Shown here one piece after another: positions 8,185-17,134 of a DNA stretch of 38,261 nucleotides. The notes under the pieces were generated by a model. The model searched no databases and was not told the origin of the DNA. It saw only the letters and a list, made by a program, of their open reading frames with translations. Position 1 is the first letter of the stretch; every line of letters starts with the position of its first letter. Source of the stretch: Desulfurococcales archaeon (GTDB lineage: Archaea > Thermoproteota > Thermoprotei_A > Sulfolobales > NBVN01); NCBI GenBank assembly GCA_027064885.1, contig JAMOOZ010000191.1, positions 1-38,261 on the forward strand, read 5' to 3'. The position numbers and the translations under genes are program-made.

Positions 8185-8922
8185 ATGATAAAGGGAGTGA
8201 TCTTCCTAGACGTCGATGGCACTCTTACTGAAAGCAGACATACTAGTGATCTTGACCCCACAGTGATTCCTTACCTTCGAGCACTCAAGTCCTACGGCTA
8301 CAAGGTAGTGTTAATTTCAGGGAATTCCCTCCCGGTGCTTAGGGGACTCTCCATATACATGGGAATTGGCGGAGAAGTCATCGCGGAGAATGGTTGTGTA
8401 ATGTATACCGACAAGATAGTACAGGTTTGTGGCGAATGCAAGGAGTCCGAGGACGCTAAGGAGTACCTAATCAGGAATTCCGGTGGAATCTTCAAAGACA
8501 CTTGGCAGAACATGTTTAGATTGTGTGATAGGGCAGTTAAGTGGCATGGTATAAATGGACGTAAGGCTCTGGAGCTCGCTAAGGAGATATTACTTAAGGG
8601 TGGGTTTGACCTGAACAGACTTCATGTATCATCAAGCGGGTACGCTATACATATTCACCCTAGGGGGTGCGGGAAGGACGCAGGCATTAAAAGGTACTTG
8701 AAGTACTACGGAATAAGCCGGGACCTAACGTACTGTGTGGGCGACTCCGCTACAGACTTACCAATGAGAAGTGAGTGTAATGTACTTGTAGCTGTGGGTA
8801 ACGCAGACGATGAACTAAAGGCTGTTGCTGACATAGTAACAAGAAGAGGCTCCTCAAAAGGATTCATCGAGTTCGCCAAGTACCTAATCCGTTCTCAAAA
8901 GATGAAAGTAAGTAAAGCTTAA
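8185..8922 (+). CDS. HAD-superfamily phosphatase, phosphoglycolate-phosphatase-like
   Basis: This 245-residue HAD hydrolase of the Cof/archaeal phosphoglycolate phosphatase type has motif I FLDVDGTLTES (nucleophile Asp), motif II LISGNS, and motif IV YCVGDSATDLPM, with a IIB-type cap between II and IV. Members dephosphorylate phosphoglycolate or other sugar phosphates with Mg2+; the substrate here is not determined. The ATG at 8185 is chosen because GGTAGGG ends 9 bases upstream; a TTG at 8176 would abut that site. Several Cys (CGECKESED region) are unusual in a cytoplasmic HAD cap. It is followed by tRNA-Asn. Confidence 0.8.
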   Translation: MIKGVIFLDVDGTLTESRHTSDLDPTVIPYLRALKSYGYKVVLISGNSLPVLRGLSIYMGIGGEVIAENGCVMYTDKIVQVCGECKESEDAKEYLIRNSGGIFKDTWQNMFRLCDRAVKWHGINGRKALELAKEILLKGGFDLNRLHVSSSGYAIHIHPRGCGKDAGIKRYLKYYGISRDLTYCVGDSATDLPMRSECNVLVAVGNADDELKAVADIVTRRGSSKGFIEFAKYLIRSQKMKVSKA

Positions 8923-8950
8923 ATTCAATCACACAAATCCACGACCCGGG

Positions 8951-9026
8951 GCCGGGGTAGCTCAGCCGGTAGAGCGCCGGGCTGTTAACCCGGTGGTCGG
9001 GGGTTCGAGTCCCCTCCCCGGCGCCA
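8951..9026 (+). tRNA. tRNA-Asn (GTT)
   Basis: Acceptor GCCGGGG pairs with CCCCGGC, followed by G73 and encoded CCA. The anticodon loop CTGTTAA has GTT at 8984-8986, on stem CCGGG/CCCGG. The T loop is TTCGAGT. No intron. Confidence 0.97.
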
Positions 9027-9261
9027 CCCGCTTAAACTCTTCATCCCGTTGTTTACCTTTCAATATTTTTCGATCTTTTTAGAGAGCTCTTTACAAGCAG
9101 TAAGAGATAGGTAGACAGTGCTTTTTCAACTTAACCCTAAAGTTTACCTGGTAATGTGATAAATGCAATAGCATATGAGCTTGAGGCACCAACACGCTTT
9201 GACTTTACCGTTTAGTAGTGAATTTTTAAGCAAGAAATCACTATGGTTTTTCTGGGTGTTG

Positions 9262-9945
9262 ATGTCATTAATTGTCGCTTTAGACCCGCCTGAAGGTGTT
9301 GATGGAGTTAAGTGGTGTATTAACTTAATTAACGAGCTTGATGGGGTGCCAAAGGGCTTTAAGGTAGGTCTTCCGCTAGTTGTTAAGGAAGGTGTTAAGG
9401 GTCTTAGGGAAGTAGCGAGCGTTATGGATACTGAACTAGTGATTGCAGACCTAAAGCTCGCTGACATTGGATATGTTATGTCTTTAATAACTAAAGCAGT
9501 TGCTAATGCTGGAGTAAACACTGTGATAGCTCACGCATTTATAGGTACTGAGGGAGCATTAAGTGAACTGACCAGCATATGTAACGAGTTAGGAATTAAG
9601 TTGGTTTTAGTGGCATTCATGAGTCACCCTGGGGCAGTCAGGGTAATGAAGAAGGTATTTAGCGACTTACTCGGCATAGTTAGGGAGATTAATGCCTGGG
9701 GTGTAGTACTGCCTGCAACGATGCCAGACGTAGTTAAGGCTGGTAGGAAGTACTTAGGTCCTTCATTTAAGATCCTAGCGCCAGGTGTAGGAGCTCAAGG
9801 AGCAGCACCCGGAGACGCGTTATGTGCCGGTGCTGACTACGAGATCGTTGGGAGATTAATAACCAAGGCGGAAAACCCATCAAAGGTAGCCCTAGAGTTA
9901 ATTAAGAAGCAGGAGGAGCGGGTGAGGGCATGTCGTGGTTTGTGA
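9262..9945 (+). CDS. pyrF: Orotidine-5'-phosphate decarboxylase
   Basis: This enzyme decarboxylates OMP to UMP, the last step of de novo UMP synthesis. The OMPDC signature DLKLADI carries the Asp-Lys-Asp catalytic triad, and a TIM-barrel pattern follows, with VALDPP near the N-terminus and GAQGAAPGDAL and the AGADYEIVGR phosphate-binding loop near the C-terminus. The ATG at 9262 (227 residues) puts VALDPP at residue 4 as in the family and has GGGTG just upstream; a longer frame from 9175 would add an unrelated tail. The last 16 bases overlap pyrE, so the two are coupled. It is the first gene of the pyrF-E-K-D operon. Confidence 0.95.
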   Translation: MSLIVALDPPEGVDGVKWCINLINELDGVPKGFKVGLPLVVKEGVKGLREVASVMDTELVIADLKLADIGYVMSLITKAVANAGVNTVIAHAFIGTEGALSELTSICNELGIKLVLVAFMSHPGAVRVMKKVFSDLLGIVREINAWGVVLPATMPDVVKAGRKYLGPSFKILAPGVGAQGAAPGDALCAGADYEIVGRLITKAENPSKVALELIKKQEERVRACRGL

Positions 9946-10529
9946 AGGAATTCTATAAGGTAGGAATAATTAAGTTTGGTAAGTTCAAGCTCTCCTCAGG
10001 CATGACGAGTCCCTATTACATAGATCTAAGGAGGCTCTACAGCTTTCCAGACTTGGCTTTCAAGGTAATTAACGAGCTAATCAGAATTATCGACGCACCC
10101 TATGATGCCGTAGTAGGTGTCGCTACGGCAGGCATACCGCTAGCTACCTACATAGCCTTCATTAAGAAAATACCTATGGGATACGCAAGGATAAAGCGTA
10201 AATCCCACGGACTAGAAAGTAAGGTCGAGGGCGTTGTTGAGGGGAAGAAGGTACTTGTCGTTGATGATGTAGCAACTACAGGGCAGAGTTTGCTCTCATC
10301 AGCTAAGACACTCAAGGCCCTAGGTGCTGAGGTAATTGCTGCTGCAGCTATAGTTGACCGTGAACAAGGTGCTGAAGAAACCCTTGCTTCTGCAGGGATT
10401 AAGCTATACTCGATAATTAAAGTTACCGAAATGTTCAGGGTACTGCTTGAGGAAGGACTGATAAGTAAGGAAAGGTATGAGGAAGTTATTGAATACGCTA
10501 AGAAGTCTAAGTACGGAAGTTTTAAATAG
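9930..10529 (+). CDS. pyrE: Orotate phosphoribosyltransferase
   Basis: This 199-residue enzyme joins orotate and PRPP to give OMP, the substrate of the upstream PyrF. SSGMTSPYYIDLRRL is the OPRT N-terminal motif, GVATAGIPLA follows, and the PRPP loop is VLVVDDVATTGQSLL. The ATG lies inside the 3' end of pyrF (16-base overlap). In many eukaryotes the two activities are fused; here they are separate but coupled. Confidence 0.95.
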   Translation: MSWFVKEFYKVGIIKFGKFKLSSGMTSPYYIDLRRLYSFPDLAFKVINELIRIIDAPYDAVVGVATAGIPLATYIAFIKKIPMGYARIKRKSHGLESKVEGVVEGKKVLVVDDVATTGQSLLSSAKTLKALGAEVIAAAAIVDREQGAEETLASAGIKLYSIIKVTEMFRVLLEEGLISKERYEEVIEYAKKSKYGSFK

Positions 10530-10543
10530 CCAGAAGTGATGGT

Positions 10544-11458
10544 TTGGTTGGGCTTTTGGCTGGAGCGCTGAGTACGAATGCAGGCAAGAAGGTAACGTAT
10601 AAGCTACATAGGTCATACGGGTTATCCAAGACTTCCTTGTATGAAGAAGCCCACTTTGGCACCCTAAAGCATGCTAGGGTAGCTAAGATAAAGAGGTTAT
10701 CTAGGAAATACCTACTAGCTGAGTTAGAGCTTATTGAGCCACTAGAAACATCTCCTGGTCCAGCTCAGTTCGTTATGATCTGGATACCGGGAATAGACTA
10801 CATACCAATGAGTATTGCGGACTATAACGGCTCGAAAATAACGTTATTCTTCTCAATCAGAGGCGAGGGTACTGAAGCACTAGCTAGTTCTACGGGTAAG
10901 GTAGTAGGTATCATAGGACCCTTAGGTAAGGTACTGGCTATTAACACTAAATCAAGTCACCTGCTGGTTGCTGGAGGAACGGGGCTTGCGCCGATAATAA
11001 GGTTAGCTAAGGAGCTTAATGAGTTAGGGCTACTCACAGCCGTGATATGGGGGACTAGAGGATCTAAGGACGTAGGCGAGGTACCTATGTACTTCAAGGA
11101 AGTTACTGGCTTTGAGCTAAGTGTCTGTACCGAAGACTGTAGCGCAGGGTACTGCGGTAAAGCAACAGATCTAATTAGTGAAATACTCCCGAAATTCAAG
11201 GGTAACGAGTTAGTCATTGCAGGCCCTAATGACATGTTAGCTACAGCAGCTGACCTAGGTATTAAGGCTGGCACTGACCCGATACTAATTCTTGAATCAA
11301 CGGTTGAGTGCGGACTAGGAGTATGCGGTAGCTGCATCTTAGGGAAGACAGGACTTAGGCTATGCAGGGACGGGCCAGCCTTTAGGGCTTCAGAGGTAAT
11401 GGATTACCTAGTAGAGCACTTCGTAGCAAAGGCAAGTAAGATAACCAATAATCCATGA
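10544..11458 (+). CDS. pyrK: Dihydroorotate dehydrogenase electron-transfer subunit
   Basis: PyrK passes electrons from dihydroorotate dehydrogenase B (PyrD) to NAD+ through FAD and a [2Fe-2S] cluster. The FAD/NAD ferredoxin-reductase fold shows LVAGGTGLAPIIRLA. The cluster Cys are in ECGLGVCGSCILGKTGLRLC near the C-terminus (C-x4-C-x2-C-x8-C), as in PyrK. It lies between pyrE and pyrD. The start is uncertain: the annotated one is TTG at 10544, while homology seems to begin only around HARVAKIKRLS, about 40 residues in. The first residues may be a lineage extension or mis-assigned. Confidence 0.9.
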   Translation: MVGLLAGALSTNAGKKVTYKLHRSYGLSKTSLYEEAHFGTLKHARVAKIKRLSRKYLLAELELIEPLETSPGPAQFVMIWIPGIDYIPMSIADYNGSKITLFFSIRGEGTEALASSTGKVVGIIGPLGKVLAINTKSSHLLVAGGTGLAPIIRLAKELNELGLLTAVIWGTRGSKDVGEVPMYFKEVTGFELSVCTEDCSAGYCGKATDLISEILPKFKGNELVIAGPNDMLATAADLGIKAGTDPILILESTVECGLGVCGSCILGKTGLRLCRDGPAFRASEVMDYLVEHFVAKASKITNNP

Positions 11459-11470
11459 AGAAAGAAGTCA

Positions 11471-12391
11471 ATGGGGGTCAACACCGTGTCACTTGAGGTT
11501 ACGGTTGCTTCACTAAGGCTTAAGCATCCCGTGATGAATGCTAGCGGTATACTAGGGAACACTCCCAAAGGAATCATTAAGCTAGTTAAGCTAGGGTTCT
11601 CAGCAGTAGTTACTAAGACAATCACTCCAGAGCCCCGGGAGGGATTTAAGCCACCAATAATAGTTAGGCTACCTACCGGAGGCTTAATCAATGCTGTAGG
11701 ACTTGCTAACTCAGGCAAGAGCGTGATTAAGGAACTTGTTATCACTGCTAGGGGGCTGGGGATACCCATAGTAGTGAGCATTGCCGGAAGGTCTGAGGCA
11801 GAGTTCGTTGACGTAGCTAGTGAGGCACAGCGCGTAGGCGCTGATGCGCTAGAGCTGAACCTCAGTTGCCCACATACTGAGGGTTACGGGATGGAGTTAG
11901 GTGCTGACCCAAAGAAAGTTAGGGACGTAGTTGAGGCGGTAGCATCTACTACTTCGTTGCCAGTGCTTGCTAAGCTAGGCCTCAGTGATAAGGTAGTTGA
12001 GGCGGCTGGTAAAGCCTTAGAAGTAGGGGCTGAAGGGTTAGTACTAATAAATACTGTTAAGGCCATGTACATAGACGTATATGCGCTGAGGCCCGTGCTA
12101 ACGGCCATCTATGGCGGCCTTTCAGGCCCACCGATACACCCGATAGCTGTTAAGGTGATATATGACGTGTACAAGGAATACGAAGCAGACATCATAGGTG
12201 TTGGCGGGGTATTTGACTGGATAACGGCTGCGGAATTCATAGTAGCGGGTGCTAAGGCTATTCAAGTAGGTACGGCACTAGTCAACAATGAGAGGGTAGT
12301 TGAGGTAATATTAAATGGGTTAAGAAAGTGGCTTCAGCATCACAACGCAAGAAGCATTAGTGAGATGGTTGGAGCCGCACACAAGAAGTAA
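11471..12391 (+). CDS. pyrD: Dihydroorotate dehydrogenase B catalytic subunit
   Basis: This 306-residue class 1B enzyme oxidises dihydroorotate to orotate with FMN. Seen motifs are NASGILGNTPKG near the N-terminus, LNLSCPHTEGYG with the Cys that serves as base in class 1 enzymes, VLINTVKAM, and the FMN-phosphate loop GVGGVF followed by GAKAIQVGTAL. Its partner PyrK is encoded immediately upstream, which confirms the 1B type. ATG at 11471 is 12 bases after pyrK. pyrB, pyrI and pyrC are not in the window. Confidence 0.95.
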   Translation: MGVNTVSLEVTVASLRLKHPVMNASGILGNTPKGIIKLVKLGFSAVVTKTITPEPREGFKPPIIVRLPTGGLINAVGLANSGKSVIKELVITARGLGIPIVVSIAGRSEAEFVDVASEAQRVGADALELNLSCPHTEGYGMELGADPKKVRDVVEAVASTTSLPVLAKLGLSDKVVEAAGKALEVGAEGLVLINTVKAMYIDVYALRPVLTAIYGGLSGPPIHPIAVKVIYDVYKEYEADIIGVGGVFDWITAAEFIVAGAKAIQVGTALVNNERVVEVILNGLRKWLQHHNARSISEMVGAAHKK

Positions 12392-12457
12392 TTAATCCCA
12401 AACTACTTCTTCATGTTAATGTATTAACTTCTGAAGATATACACAATAATTGCGTCA

Positions 12458-12505
12458 AACCTTAGGATGCGACATTACCACGATGAAGTGCTGAGCCCTA
12501 AGGTT
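12458..12505. repeat. 9-bp inverted repeat between pyrD and the ileS leader region
   Basis: AACCTTAGG (12458-12466) and CCTAAGGTT (12497-12505) are perfectly complementary around a 30-base loop that contains GATGAAG and CTGAG. A TATA-like ATATATAATA follows at 12511-12520. It could be a terminator-like hairpin after pyrD, an operator, or a degenerate C/D-like RNA; the loop is too short for a standard C/D sRNA. Confidence 0.4.
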
Positions 12506-12540
12506 AAATGATATATAATAACTTCTAAGGAGGAAATTAA

Positions 12541-12771
12541 ATGTCCCTTGGTGTGCTACCTTATTGATTCAGTCAGTTGTTACCACATGATTATGTCATG
12601 CTCGGGTATAAGGTACTTACTTCTTTTCTTCACTCATTCATTTTGAATGACTTCAGTGCCTTCATGACATACGCCTCAGACAGCTTACTGTATAGTGTAG
12701 GTGTCTTAAGCATCTGCTTAGGTATCTTTGAGCGCCTTGACTATGAGGTTCGAAAGCGACACCCCTCTTAG
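12541..12771 (+). pseudogene. Small ORF with a strong Shine-Dalgarno and an in-frame TGA at codon 9
   Basis: AAGGAGGA (12527-12534) lies 6 bases before ATG 12541, the strongest ribosome-binding site seen here. The frame reads eight codons (MSLGVLPY), meets TGA at 12565-12567, then stays open for another 67 codons to TAG at 12769-12771. The downstream part has a hydrophobic stretch near LYSVGVLSICLGIF and a charged tail ending VRKRHPS. I do not recognise a family. It may be a small gene broken by one stop, a small gene restarted at TTG 12577, or chance. Selenocysteine is unlikely in a crenarchaeon. Confidence 0.35.
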
Positions 12772-12914
12772 GGTTAGGGGAGTTTTTCTTGCGTTCCCAT
12801 ACCTTAGTATATGTAAGATGTTGTTGGAATAGCTACTAAGGAGTTAAATCTATTTTAGTGTCTAGCACCTTATACACCGCGTGATGGATGCTCAGATGTT
12901 AGCGGGTGTTAGGT

Positions 12915-15900
12915 ATGGGTAGGGTTGGAGTGCTGAAGGGACAATATAATCCGCATGAGGTGGAGTCCGAGATAATGAAGTTCTGGGATTCTGAGAGGAT
13001 TTACGAGATCATTAAGAGTCTTGATTCAAGGCGTACTAAGTACTTCAGATTTATTGATGGTCCTCCGTATCCTTCGAGTGGTTTACCCCATGTGGGTACT
13101 AGCTGGAATAAGGTGTTGAAGGATTCTATATTAAGGTACCGTAGGTTGAGGGGTTATCGGGTAAAGGATCAACCAGGTTATGACTGCCACGGACTACCCA
13201 TAGAGGTTGCTGTGGAGAAAAGCGTAGGCACTAGGAGTAAGAAAGACATAGAGGAAAAGGTAGGTGTCGATAAATTCATAAAGTTATGTAAGGCAACAGT
13301 CCTCGAGAATATTAAGTCCATGACTCACTGGTTTAAGAGTTTAGGAGTGTTCATGGACTGGGATAACCCTTACCTTACGTTGCGTGATGAGTACATAGAG
13401 GCTGGCTGGTGGCTAATAAGGAAGGCCGATGAGGAAGGCCTACTCGTTAATGAGAAGAGAGTTGTTTACTGGTGTCCCAGATGCTCAACAACGCTTGCCG
13501 AGTATGAGGTGGAGTACAAGGAACTCACGGATCCCTCAATATACGTGAAGTTCCGAGTGGTTGGTTCCAAGAACGAGTACTTACTAATATGGACAACCAC
13601 TCCATGGACCTTACCTGCAAACACCTTCGTCATGGCACATCCCGACGCAACGTACGTTAAGGTCAAGGTAGGTAATGAGGTGTTGATCCTAGCTAAGGAC
13701 AGGCTGGAAGCGGTAATGGGTGATGCTGGAATAAGCGAGTACGAAGTGCTGAGCGAGTTAAAAGGGAAGGAATTGGAGGGGGTGAAGTATGAACATCCTC
13801 TCCGGAACGTGGTCCCTGTTCAGGAGATCCTCAGCAAGTATCATGAGGTAGTGCTTGCACCCGAATTCGTGACCATGACTGAGGGTACGGGTTTAGTTCA
13901 CGCAGCCCCAGGTCATGGATTCGAGGACTTCACGGTTGCGCAACGCATAGGGATGGGTGACATAGTATCGCCAATAGATGATGAGGGCCGCTTCACTAAG
14001 GAAGCAGGTAAGTACGCTGGTAAGTACGTGAAGGACGCTAACCCAGAGATAATAGAGGATCTCAAGCAGGTGGGTGCCCTGCTTCATGAGGGAGTCATTA
14101 AGCACAGGTACCCGATATGCTGGCGCTGTAAGTCGCCCGTGGTGCTGAGGACTAAGGAACAGTGGGTGCTCAAGATAACCAGGATGAGGGAAAAATTAAT
14201 TGAGGAGGTCCGCAAGGCACGCTGGGTTCCTGAATGGGCCCTTAACAGGATAATGAACATGTTGGAGAACCTGCAGGACTGGGTTCTAAGCAGGCAAAGG
14301 TACTGGGGGACCCCACTCCCGATATGGATTTGCCCTAATGGACACAGGCTAGTGATCGGGAGCGTTGATGAGCTACTGAAGTATGGAGGGAAGAAACCTA
14401 AGGAACTACACAGGCCCTGGATCGATGAGGTCGTCCTTAAGTGCCCGGTCTGCGGCAAGGAGATGAAGCGCGTTCCTGACGTTATAGACGTCTGGTTTGA
14501 TAGCGGCATAGCCTTCTATGCTAGTGAAGCTCACCCAAGCAGGATTGAGAACCCTGAGGACGTAGTGGCTGACTTCATAACGGAGGGTCACGACCAAACA
14601 AGGGGCTGGTTCTTCAGCTTACTACGTGCCGGCGTACTAGGGTTTGGGCGCGTACCCTACAGAACAGTGCTAGTGCATGGATTCGCTCTGGATGAGAGCG
14701 GCAGGGAGATGCATAAGAGCCTAGGCAACTACATAGGGACAGACGAGGTCCTAGCGAAGGTAGGTAGCGATGTATTCAGGTTCGGTGTGCTCCAGAACAC
14801 CGTGTGGGAGGATCTGAGGTTCTCGTGGAAACTACTGGAGGAAGCTAAGAGAGACTTATCAGTAGCATGGAATGTGTTCGTCTTCGCATCAACATACATG
14901 AACCTAGACGGCTATGATCCAACCAAGCATGGAATTGACCAATACCTTAACCACCTAAGAATAGAGGACCGCTGGTTACTCTCCAGACTCAACACTCTAA
15001 TAGGTGAAGTCACTGAGGCCATGGAGGAATACAGGGTACACGATGCTGTCAGAGCACTTAAGCACTTCATAGTTGAGGACGTAAGTCACTGGTACGTGAG
15101 GCTCATTAGGCCTAGAGTCTGGATTGAGGAGAACACCCCAGATAAGATGGCGGCCTACGCAACCCTATACCACGCTCTAAAGTCATGGTTAATAATGGCG
15201 GCGCCCGTAATACCGTTCTTCACAGAGAAAATATACCAGGAGTTCATAAGGCCAGCAACGCCTGACGCCCCGCCCTCAATACATATGCTTGAATGGCCAG
15301 CACTAAGGGAAGAACTCGCTGATAAGGAATTAGAGCAGGAAATGAATGTGATAAGAGAGATAGCTGAGGTAGCAGCAGCAGCGAGAATGAAAGCAAAACT
15401 AAAGCTCAGACAACCAGTTAAGCGCGTAATAATATACACGAGCAACAACGACATAGTGGGCATTGTGAGAAAGCATGAAGAACTCCTCCGCAACCTCCTC
15501 AACACGCGTGAGGTCCTAATCAAGGAACCCAGCGAGGTTAAGGAAGTCATTCAATACAAGGTAGAGCCAAAATACTCCATACTAGGACCCAAGTACAGGA
15601 AACTAACAAAGCAGATAGTGGATTACGTACTAAAGAATCAAGCAGAGGTGGCTAAGGACATAATAATGAAAGGCAAACACGAAGTAACAATAGGCAACAT
15701 CGCGATAACGCTGACACCAGAGGAACTAAACATAATACCAGTACAAGCCACAGGCTACACAGTACAGGAAGCAAACTGGGGAAGCCTCGCAATAGACACG
15801 CAACTCACAGAAAAAGAAATAGCGGACGGGCTAGCTAGGGACATCATACGTAGAATACAAACAATGCGAAAAGAACTAAACCTACCAATGAACGCCTACA

Positions 15901-16097
15901 TAAAAGTAACGATGACGCCCCCAGAACAACACGTAAAATACATAGAAAAGAAGCTAGATTACATAGCCAACGAAGTAAGAGCCAAAGAAATAAAACTCGC
16001 AAAACAACATCCCGCAAGTATACCTAGAGAGAAAACACTAACAAAGAAGTGGGAGATAAACGGAGAAATCTACACAATAACAATAACGGAAGTGTAA
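12915..16097 (+). CDS. ileS: Isoleucyl-tRNA synthetase
   Basis: This class I synthetase of about 1060 residues charges tRNA-Ile. The HIGH-type motif is PHVGTSWN near residue 60, the KMSKS-type motif is MHKSLGN near residue 600, and TTTPWTLPANT begins the editing domain that clears Val-tRNA. Cys pairs WCPRC, CWRC and CPVCGKEM suggest bound zinc. DVIDVWFDSGIAFYAS is typical of IleRS. The length fits the family. The start is taken as ATG 12915; GTG 12906 is an alternative three codons upstream. Base use drifts along the gene: the 5' end is G+T-rich, and the last 600 or so bases are strongly A+C-rich on the coding strand. Confidence 0.97.
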   Translation: MGRVGVLKGQYNPHEVESEIMKFWDSERIYEIIKSLDSRRTKYFRFIDGPPYPSSGLPHVGTSWNKVLKDSILRYRRLRGYRVKDQPGYDCHGLPIEVAVEKSVGTRSKKDIEEKVGVDKFIKLCKATVLENIKSMTHWFKSLGVFMDWDNPYLTLRDEYIEAGWWLIRKADEEGLLVNEKRVVYWCPRCSTTLAEYEVEYKELTDPSIYVKFRVVGSKNEYLLIWTTTPWTLPANTFVMAHPDATYVKVKVGNEVLILAKDRLEAVMGDAGISEYEVLSELKGKELEGVKYEHPLRNVVPVQEILSKYHEVVLAPEFVTMTEGTGLVHAAPGHGFEDFTVAQRIGMGDIVSPIDDEGRFTKEAGKYAGKYVKDANPEIIEDLKQVGALLHEGVIKHRYPICWRCKSPVVLRTKEQWVLKITRMREKLIEEVRKARWVPEWALNRIMNMLENLQDWVLSRQRYWGTPLPIWICPNGHRLVIGSVDELLKYGGKKPKELHRPWIDEVVLKCPVCGKEMKRVPDVIDVWFDSGIAFYASEAHPSRIENPEDVVADFITEGHDQTRGWFFSLLRAGVLGFGRVPYRTVLVHGFALDESGREMHKSLGNYIGTDEVLAKVGSDVFRFGVLQNTVWEDLRFSWKLLEEAKRDLSVAWNVFVFASTYMNLDGYDPTKHGIDQYLNHLRIEDRWLLSRLNTLIGEVTEAMEEYRVHDAVRALKHFIVEDVSHWYVRLIRPRVWIEENTPDKMAAYATLYHALKSWLIMAAPVIPFFTEKIYQEFIRPATPDAPPSIHMLEWPALREELADKELEQEMNVIREIAEVAAAARMKAKLKLRQPVKRVIIYTSNNDIVGIVRKHEELLRNLLNTREVLIKEPSEVKEVIQYKVEPKYSILGPKYRKLTKQIVDYVLKNQAEVAKDIIMKGKHEVTIGNIAITLTPEELNIIPVQATGYTVQEANWGSLAIDTQLTEKEIADGLARDIIRRIQTMRKELNLPMNAYIKVTMTPPEQHVKYIEKKLDYIANEVRAKEIKLAKQHPASIPREKTLTKKWEINGEIYTITITEV

Positions 16098-16145
16098 AAC
16101 CACTCACGAAATAACGAAAAATATCGTACCAAAAATACCTAAAAG

Positions 16146-16223
16146 GGGCCCGTGGCCTAGCCAGGATAGGGCGCCGGCCTCCGGAGCCGGAGATCCCGGG
16201 TTCAAATCCCGGCGGGCCCGCCA
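16146..16223 (+). tRNA. tRNA-Arg (CCG)
   Basis: Acceptor GGGCCCG pairs with CGGGCCC, followed by G73 and encoded CCA. Anticodon stem CCGGC/GCCGG encloses loop CTCCGGA with anticodon CCG. The T loop is TTCAAAT. No intron. It lies 48 bases after the ileS stop. Confidence 0.96.
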
Positions 16224-16344
16224 CACAAATACCATTTATATAGAGTTTTCTTTTGGAGATGAATGTTACAACTACAAGTTTAGTCGCTGAAATAGTGTTT
16301 GTCCTCCTTCACTAAGGATAATCATGGCTGATAACTTTAGTGTG

Positions 16345-16796
16345 CTAGGGAATTACTTTGAGCCACGGTATACGCTTAAAGTCTTCATCGAATGCGAGAA
16401 TGGTGTCAATACCGTAGTGCTTGCATGTTAGAGCTATAATGGCGTCTCCTGGTAGTAGATTGTATTCTATCATTGTGTCGTGTATTTCGCTTGCTTCTGC
16501 TTTGTCTTGCAGAACTATTATGTTGTACTCGGATAACAGACCCCGCATTGCTTTAAGTTCGTCTTTGATAAAGCCTAGGCCTTGCCGGTTTATTATTTCT
16601 CGGATTTTGTGTATACCCTTAGCTCCATAATGTCTACCTAAAGTATATCCTAAATTAGAATATATGAGGTCTCTTCTATTGTCCTGAGACTGGTGTAGGC
16701 CTGGTCGCTTCGAGATAGAATGTCGATTACTAGGTCTGACTTTGGTCTTACATCGCGAAGCAGGTAGACTATGGCGTCGGCATCGACGTATATCAA
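16345..16796 (-). pseudogene. VapC-type PIN-domain toxin broken by a frameshift
   Basis: The first frame starts at TTG 16796-16794, overlapping the antitoxin stop, and reads LIYVDADAIVYLLRDVRPKS for 48 codons to TAG at 16652-16650. A second frame carries the rest: DLIYSNLGYTLGRHYGAKGI, then EYNLLPGDAIIALTCKHYGI, then TILAFDEDFKRIPW. Together they make one PIN domain of about 150 residues with the usual acidic residues (the two early Asp, the Asp of PGDA, and Asp near FDEDF). A -1 shift at the AATTTAG run, or one lost base, would join them. The second frame has no stop of its own. PIN toxins are RNases; this one is probably inactive unless the shift is programmed or a sequencing error. Confidence 0.8.
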
Positions 16797-17017
16797 AGGT
16801 ACTCGGCCTCCTCGATAGCCTCCTCTACCAGCTCCAGTTTCACGTGGCCTAGAATGCCCCGATACTTCTCCAATATTCTCCTTTTCTCCTCCACGTCAAT
16901 TATTTTAACAAGAAGCTCTCTACCCTCCTCTAGGTCAAGCAGCTTCTCAGGTACTAACACGCCACCCCTGTACCTAACCCTAATTACTTTGGACAAGCTC
17001 CTGTCACCACTATACAC
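16793..17017 (-). CDS. AF2212-like (DUF104) antitoxin
   Basis: This 74-residue protein contains the short family signature KVIRVRYRGGVLVPEKLLDL followed by EGRELLVKIID, then a charged helical C-terminus that probably wraps the toxin. Members pair with PIN-domain VapC toxins and, as here, overlap them by 4 bases. The antitoxin is intact although its toxin partner is frameshifted. The ATG at 17017 is taken; a TTG six codons in is also possible. Confidence 0.8.
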   Translation of the reverse strand: MYSGDRSLSKVIRVRYRGGVLVPEKLLDLEEGRELLVKIIDVEEKRRILEKYRGILGHVKLELVEEAIEEAEYL

Positions 17018-17134
17018 CCTGTGTGTCTCAGAGCAATTAGCCCTTCCCGACAGAGAGTTTAGTTTCCAGATTATCTGGATATCGGTTAAACTAAGTGATA
17101 CAATGCAGTTATTCCATGGTGGTGTTAGTATCAG

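Noticed and set aside
12565-12567. In-frame TGA as selenocysteine
   Set aside because: Crenarchaea are not known to use selenocysteine, and no SECIS-like element is evident.
16024-16224. 66-codon frame antisense to ileS and tRNA-Arg, starting MAGPPGFEPGIS
   Set aside because: This is the well-known false protein produced by reading the T arm of a tRNA backwards.
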